Part shown: piece by piece, positions 7,731 through 11,048 of the stretch
How positions within the stretch are numbered: position 1 is the first letter of the stretch
Layout of the letters: each line of letters starts with the position of its first letter
NCBI GenBank assembly: GCA_002378585.1
Contig: DFSJ01000101.1
Span: forward strand, 569-11,616
DNA from: Flavobacteriaceae bacterium UBA3440
GTDB lineage: Bacteria > Bacteroidota > Bacteroidia > Flavobacteriales > Flavobacteriaceae
DNA length: 11,048 bases
Reading direction: 5' to 3'
Program-made: the position numbers and the translations under genes
The notes under the pieces: generated by a model
What the model was told of the DNA's origin: nothing
The model's input: only the letters and a program-made list of their open reading frames with translations
Databases searched by the model: none

Positions 7731-9051
7731 GACCATAATCATTTTATTCAGCCTTTGCTTCGGATTCGCGGTAAAAGGACAACTTTCTTCGCAGTCAATT
7801 TTAAACCCTATTGATCGATTTGCGTTCAACCCTGGGGTGGATGAATCGCCAAAGTTTTATTTAGAACTTGGGCAGTTTGATCTCGTAGCTCAAACCAATT
7901 TCAAACTTGGGCAGGTTTTAGGAGGGGACGTCGGCAATAATTTACAAACTCTTGCTCGCGCTAATGATGTTTTATTCGTCGGAAATAGTCTTCATGTGCG
8001 TCCTATGGCCTTGGTCAGAAGCGCCAAGGGTAGAGTTGAGATCTTTGGAATCGAATTAATTCAAGAGAGTCAAATAAATGTAGATGCGGACTTTATTCAA
8101 TTGGTTACGGAGGGGATAAGTCTGACAGAAGACTATTATTTGAATCAAAACAGAGGCATTAATTTGGAAGCCATGCTCAAGGAGCGCATCTATTATGGGT
8201 TTTCCAAAAAAACGGGGAGTACAAGGTTGGGATTCCGGTTAAATCTAGATGTGCCCTTGGCAGGCATAAAGTTTATCACGGATGAATGCCTGGTAGAACG
8301 CGCTTTTAATACGGATACAAATTTCATCCGTCTAGCTTATTCGGGTCGGGTTCAAACATTTGGTGAAGGGGTAGTACAAAGTCTCGTGGATGATCCGTCA
8401 AACTTGAATGTTTTAAGGCCCAGCAGGTTTTTCACCTCTGTGAATTTGGGAATTGAAAAAAGCTTATCCAGCGCATTTGATGTCGGAGTGTCGGTAATAA
8501 ATTTCCCTCTCACTATTGCATTGACTCCAGTTAACCAAACAAGTTATCAAGGTGAGTATTCGTTTGCGGGAGTTGACTATAACCTTGGAACGGATAGTAT
8601 CTCTGAAATATTGAATCAAGTTAGCGGTTTAAATATTGCATCCGCACTTCCTCAACTTACTTTTCAAGAAGATTCATGGGATTTAAAAGGGAACTATTCA
8701 TTCAATGTCCACGCGCGCCTCAAGCGTTCAACCAAGTCTGAAATATTTTGGTACTTACAGCGTAATGTTACCCCGAACTACCGTAGAACATACAGCGGAT
8801 TGTATTACTACGACTGGGATTCAAAGTTTGTTCAAACTTCCTATGGGGCGTCCTATCTTTTGGAATACGGGGTGCTGAATCCATCCATTTCAGTACGAGT
8901 TCTTCTCCTGCCATGGACTCGTCTCACGTTTACGATAAATAATCCCCTGAACATTCCGCGTTTCCAGGGCGGCATGCCTTATTTCCATTCGGATTGGTCA
9001 GGTCTCAATTTTTCCATAGGATTAAGTTTTGGAAAATATGCGGAGTCTTAA
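7714..9051 (+). CDS. DUF5723-like predicted outer-membrane beta-barrel protein
   Basis: The 445-residue product has a signal peptide ending FAVKG before Gln23. It then has SILNPIDRFAFNPGVDESPKF, a variant of the NPA-type N-terminal motif found in Bacteroidota barrel proteins of the PorP and DUF5723 kind. The rest alternates hydrophobic and polar residues, rich in aromatic residues and Gly: ERIYYGFSKKTGSTRLGFRLN, SGLYYYDWDSKF, SGLNFSIGLSFGKY. This is typical of a membrane barrel, with RFFTSVNLGIEKSLSSAFDVGVS as a probable strand pair. The assignment to DUF5723 rests on my memory of that family's general form, so it is moderate; the barrel prediction is stronger. The start overlaps the lipoprotein gene by 17 bases and the end overlaps the next gene by 14. 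No function is established for this family that I can name; it may form a complex with the lipoprotein. Confidence 0.72.
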   Translation: MSSHFKTIIILFSLCFGFAVKGQLSSQSILNPIDRFAFNPGVDESPKFYLELGQFDLVAQTNFKLGQVLGGDVGNNLQTLARANDVLFVGNSLHVRPMALVRSAKGRVEIFGIELIQESQINVDADFIQLVTEGISLTEDYYLNQNRGINLEAMLKERIYYGFSKKTGSTRLGFRLNLDVPLAGIKFITDECLVERAFNTDTNFIRLAYSGRVQTFGEGVVQSLVDDPSNLNVLRPSRFFTSVNLGIEKSLSSAFDVGVSVINFPLTIALTPVNQTSYQGEYSFAGVDYNLGTDSISEILNQVSGLNIASALPQLTFQEDSWDLKGNYSFNVHARLKRSTKSEIFWYLQRNVTPNYRRTYSGLYYYDWDSKFVQTSYGASYLLEYGVLNPSISVRVLLLPWTRLTFTINNPLNIPRFQGGMPYFHSDWSGLNFSIGLSFGKYAES

Positions 9052-9496
9052 TGGTATATTGATCATTCTGTTTTTCGCTGTAACATGCAAAGCGCAACGG
9101 TTACAATATGTTTCGGCTGAGAATGTAAATGCAAATTTCATATTTGAGTTTCGCCGTGACAACTTAGAAATTTGGACAGAGTTCATTTTGAAAATAAATT
9201 CAGACAGTACCCGAGACAAACATGTTGTAGTTATTTCTGGGGAGCGTGATGTACGAAATTTTATTTTGTACTTGGAGTGCCATATTAAGTCATGTTTTAA
9301 GGACGAACAACCATTGTTTCTGCCTGGAATGCCGAAATTGACTTATGACGAAAAAAGCCGGTATTATATGACCGAGGAAGGGGACAAATGGTTTAGGCGT
9401 CGTCGCTTTCTGAGTCTTTTAAGAGGTATTCAAAAGGAATTTAAAAAAACGAAATTGATGAACATTCCGTACTCTCGGAAGAAATACATTTTTTAA
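9038..9496 (+). CDS. Small exported basic protein, unknown
   Basis: I chose ATG 9038 rather than the TTG at 9029, because MRSLNGILIILFFAVTCKA is a compact signal peptide with cleavage before Gln20. The 152-residue product therefore overlaps the DUF5723-like gene by 14 bases. The mature part of about 133 residues has a pair Cys81 and Cys86 (spacing C-x4-C) that could form a periplasmic disulfide. A strongly basic C-terminal third holds four consecutive arginines (120-123), then KEFKKTK and a final SRKKYIF. Cys17 is preceded by Thr, so it is not a lipobox. I do not recognise a family. Its place inside the coupled gene run suggests a part of the same envelope assembly; the basic tail could contact nucleic acid, lipid head groups or an acidic surface protein, but nothing here decides that. 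Confidence 0.75.
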   Translation: MRSLNGILIILFFAVTCKAQRLQYVSAENVNANFIFEFRRDNLEIWTEFILKINSDSTRDKHVVVISGERDVRNFILYLECHIKSCFKDEQPLFLPGMPKLTYDEKSRYYMTEEGDKWFRRRRFLSLLRGIQKEFKKTKLMNIPYSRKKYIF

Positions 9497-10203
9497 TGGC
9501 AGCGAAATACCTAATTGATACTTTTTTTACGCGCTACGGTGATATTCTTGGGTGTGTTCAATCGGAAGAAGGTGATAGCTTGTTGAAGCTTCTTTTGGAT
9601 TTAAATCCTAGTAAACGTCAAAAATATGAGCATATTCTCGGTGCTGCTTTGGGCCTTAAATCGATAGATACCGCAAAAGTGGTCCTAGAAAAGTTGGATT
9701 GGCTTATCCGTGAGGAAGAAGAGGCGAAGATAATTTTCAACAGGACCTATGATTTTGATTCAGATCTGCTCGGGGCATATAAGGCTTTGATGGAAAAAGA
9801 GGATCGAAGCTTGCTGGAATTCAATAAACGGGGTTTTCTCAGCTCGGCTCGATTGCGCTTGATACGAGACTTATGGGTAGCGAAAGAATACAAAGAAAAA
9901 TGGCTTAAGAGCGAAACGACTTTGGAGTTCTCAAGTTTAGCCGGCAAAAACCATGTATTTTTTGATTTGGGTGTGTATTATCTCAAGAAGAGAAAATTGC
10001 AATCAAGCCCAACAGTTGAATCATTGCTTGGGGTATGGTTGGTCTATATGCTAACGGACTCGGATGTTCACACTCGAAAATTCCTTCTATCTAAAAGCGA
10101 TGAATCCCTCTTGTTACTGTTTCATCATTATATCAAGGCTCAAGGGGGTGCAAAATGGGCACTGGCAAGTATGAAACGCTCAATTAAAGTGGGAAAATTG
10201 TAA
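9496..10203 (+). CDS. Predicted cytoplasmic alpha-helical protein, unknown
   Basis: The 235-residue product begins at an ATG that shares one base with the preceding stop (TAATG). There is no signal peptide, lipobox or transmembrane segment, unlike every other complete gene here, so it should stay in the cytoplasm. The sequence is almost all amphipathic helix, rich in Leu, Lys and Glu: for example DSLLKLLLDLNPSKRQKY, KVVLEKLDWLIREEEEAK and LLGAYKALMEKEDRSLLEF. The final helices carry SLLLLFHHYIKAQGG. A HEAT- or TPR-like helical hairpin scaffold is possible, but no family motif is recognised. It is the last gene of the overlapping run; a 47-base gap with a promoter follows. Whether it serves the envelope proteins upstream, for instance as a regulator or chaperone, or is only co-transcribed cannot be told from sequence. 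Confidence 0.75.
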   Translation: MAAKYLIDTFFTRYGDILGCVQSEEGDSLLKLLLDLNPSKRQKYEHILGAALGLKSIDTAKVVLEKLDWLIREEEEAKIIFNRTYDFDSDLLGAYKALMEKEDRSLLEFNKRGFLSSARLRLIRDLWVAKEYKEKWLKSETTLEFSSLAGKNHVFFDLGVYYLKKRKLQSSPTVESLLGVWLVYMLTDSDVHTRKFLLSKSDESLLLLFHHYIKAQGGAKWALASMKRSIKVGKL

Positions 10204-10225
10204 ATTCACTATCCGATAAGTCTTG

Positions 10226-10233
10226 TATCTTTG
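10226..10233 (+). promoter_or_regulatory. Bacteroidota -7 promoter element (TATCTTTG)
   Basis: TATCTTTG is an exact match to the TAnnTTTG -7 element used by the primary sigma factor of Bacteroidota. It lies in the only sizeable gap of the window, 17 bases before ATG 10251, so the predicted leader is short, about a dozen bases. The -33 TTG is not at ideal spacing: a TTC lies at 10205-10207 with 18 bases between, and a TTG at 10198-10200 is too far away. Confidence 0.68.
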
Positions 10234-10250
10234 GTCAAACTGCTGAAACC

Positions 10251-10844
10251 ATGAAAAAACTGAAACTCCTCATTTTAGCCTTATTGCCACTAGCCGTAAA
10301 TGGCCAGGTGGTTAGTCCCGAGGAAACCTCCTCAGAAGGAGCCGGAACGACGGAAGTTGTGGCCGGAACCCTGGGTGGGGAAGAGGTTAAAAGTGATTCA
10401 ACGAAAATCAACATATTTTTTGGTGTTGGTTTGCTGCCGACACATAAATTGGTGAAGCAAGATTTTGTTAAGGCTCCATTTCGTGTGATGTTAGGTGCGA
10501 CCGATGCATACAAGGGTTTTGGCATCGTGGGAACGATAGAATGGAGAAAGGCTGAAACGCCCTATTTCGAGAATGACCCTTCGGTCATGACTGACCGCTA
10601 CTTCCGCGCCATCTTTGGTCCCACATACTCAATTGGGCCCTTAACTGTTTATGCTCAAATGGATTTATTTGGTCCGTATGGCTTTTTCCGCTCCGTTGGC
10701 AACGGGAATGACATCGTTGGAAGTGGAAGAAAGGCATTGGGTGCAAGTTTTGACGTGTATAAAGGAGTTAATCTTGCTCTAGACTTTTCCTCATATGGAG
10801 GCATAGGCGTGAATGTCGCCTACGTTCTGCCCATAGGTATTTAA
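10251..10844 (+). CDS. Small exported predicted beta-barrel protein, unknown
   Basis: The 197-residue product has a clear signal peptide, MKKLKLLILALLPLAVNG, cut before Gln19. Residues 20-52 are a low-complexity, acidic linker rich in Ser, Gly, Glu and Thr, with no hydrophobic core. From about 53 on, alternating strands appear: INIFFGVGLL, FRVMLGATDAYKGFGIVGTIEWRK, RYFRAIFGPTYSIGPLTVYAQMDLFG and a final GGIGVNVAYVLPIGI. This looks like a small outer-membrane barrel of about eight strands, but the strand count is a guess. The gene has its own promoter element at 10226 and is separated from the overlapping run upstream, so it is probably a different transcription unit. No family recognised. Confidence 0.75.
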   Translation: MKKLKLLILALLPLAVNGQVVSPEETSSEGAGTTEVVAGTLGGEEVKSDSTKINIFFGVGLLPTHKLVKQDFVKAPFRVMLGATDAYKGFGIVGTIEWRKAETPYFENDPSVMTDRYFRAIFGPTYSIGPLTVYAQMDLFGPYGFFRSVGNGNDIVGSGRKALGASFDVYKGVNLALDFSSYGGIGVNVAYVLPIGI

Positions 10845-10860
10845 TCACTCACACTTTTCG

Positions 10861-11048
10861 ATGCCCGAAATCCGTTCTGCCAAACGGAAAACGACGTTCG
10901 CTTCCCTGTGTTCTTTAAACGCCCTCCTCTTGTTGGTGCTTTTATTTACAACACAGGGGCTTAAAGGGCAATCTTTGGCTTTAGAGGTCCCCCATGCGTT
11001 TCAAGGAACCCATTTTAAGGTCTTTAAGGAACAGGGTGAAACCATTCG
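10861..11048 (+). CDS. Exported protein, N-terminal fragment (3'-partial), unknown
   Basis: An open frame from ATG 10861 runs off the window end, giving 62 complete codons. It begins MPEIRSAKRKTTF, a basic n-region, then a strong hydrophobic core with LLLLVLLF, and a cleavage site GLKG before Gln37. The visible mature start is QSLALEVPHAFQGTHF. The signal peptide with the Gln rule supports a real gene even though it is cut off. Only 16 bases separate it from the previous stop, with no promoter seen in the gap, so it is probably transcribed from the promoter at 10226. The visible 25 mature residues are too few to name a family. Confidence 0.7.
   Translation, partial: MPEIRSAKRKTTFASLCSLNALLLLVLLFTTQGLKGQSLALEVPHAFQGTHFKVFKEQGETI

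Noticed and set aside
9278..9295. CHIKSC in the small basic protein as a heme or zinc site
   Set aside because: It is not CxxCH, and a C-x4-C pair alone without further ligands does not define a metal site; a disulfide is as likely.
10235..10525. Minus-strand 96-codon frame opposite the start of the small barrel gene
   Set aside because: The plus strand carries a clear signal peptide and promoter there; the opposite frame has neither.

Overview
All genes in this window lie on the + strand and are packed end to end. The content points to a member of the Bacteroidota. There is a giant SprB-repeat protein with a type B C-terminal sorting domain for the type IX secretion system (T9SS), followed by a PorP/SprF-family protein and a PD40 propeller protein. 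Signal peptides throughout end in Ala/Gly followed by Gln, and a Bacteroidota-style -7 promoter (TATCTTTG) is present. No tRNA, rRNA, insertion sequence, CRISPR array or prophage gene was seen. The class within Bacteroidota cannot be fixed from this sequence; a flavobacterial or related free-living lineage is a guess.

Region 1 (1-9496, continuing to 10203) is one tightly coupled gene run. It starts inside a large surface protein whose beginning lies upstream of the window. That protein has 14 visible units of about 82 residues, each with exactly two cysteines, then an Asp-rich presumed calcium-binding stalk and a T9SS type B sorting domain. Next come a PorP/SprF-like outer-membrane protein, a short PD40 protein without an OmpA domain, a 668-residue predicted lipoprotein, a DUF5723-like predicted outer-membrane barrel, a small exported basic protein and a predicted cytoplasmic helical protein. 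Every junction in this seven-gene run overlaps, by 4, 44, 4, 17, 14 and 1 bases, so they are almost certainly co-transcribed and probably translationally coupled.

Region 2 (10204-11048) begins with the only real intergenic gap (47 bases), which carries a perfect -7 promoter element. It drives a small exported predicted beta-barrel protein. After a further 16 bases comes the start of another exported protein, which runs off the window.

Working model (inference): the adhesin-like repeat protein is exported by the T9SS with the adjacent PorP/SprF-like protein as its dedicated partner, as SprF serves SprB in Flavobacterium johnsoniae. The PD40 protein, lipoprotein, DUF5723-like barrel and the two small orphan proteins would be accessory parts of the same envelope machine. 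The last four members of the run have no function I can name, and this whole set is the best candidate here for an undescribed system.
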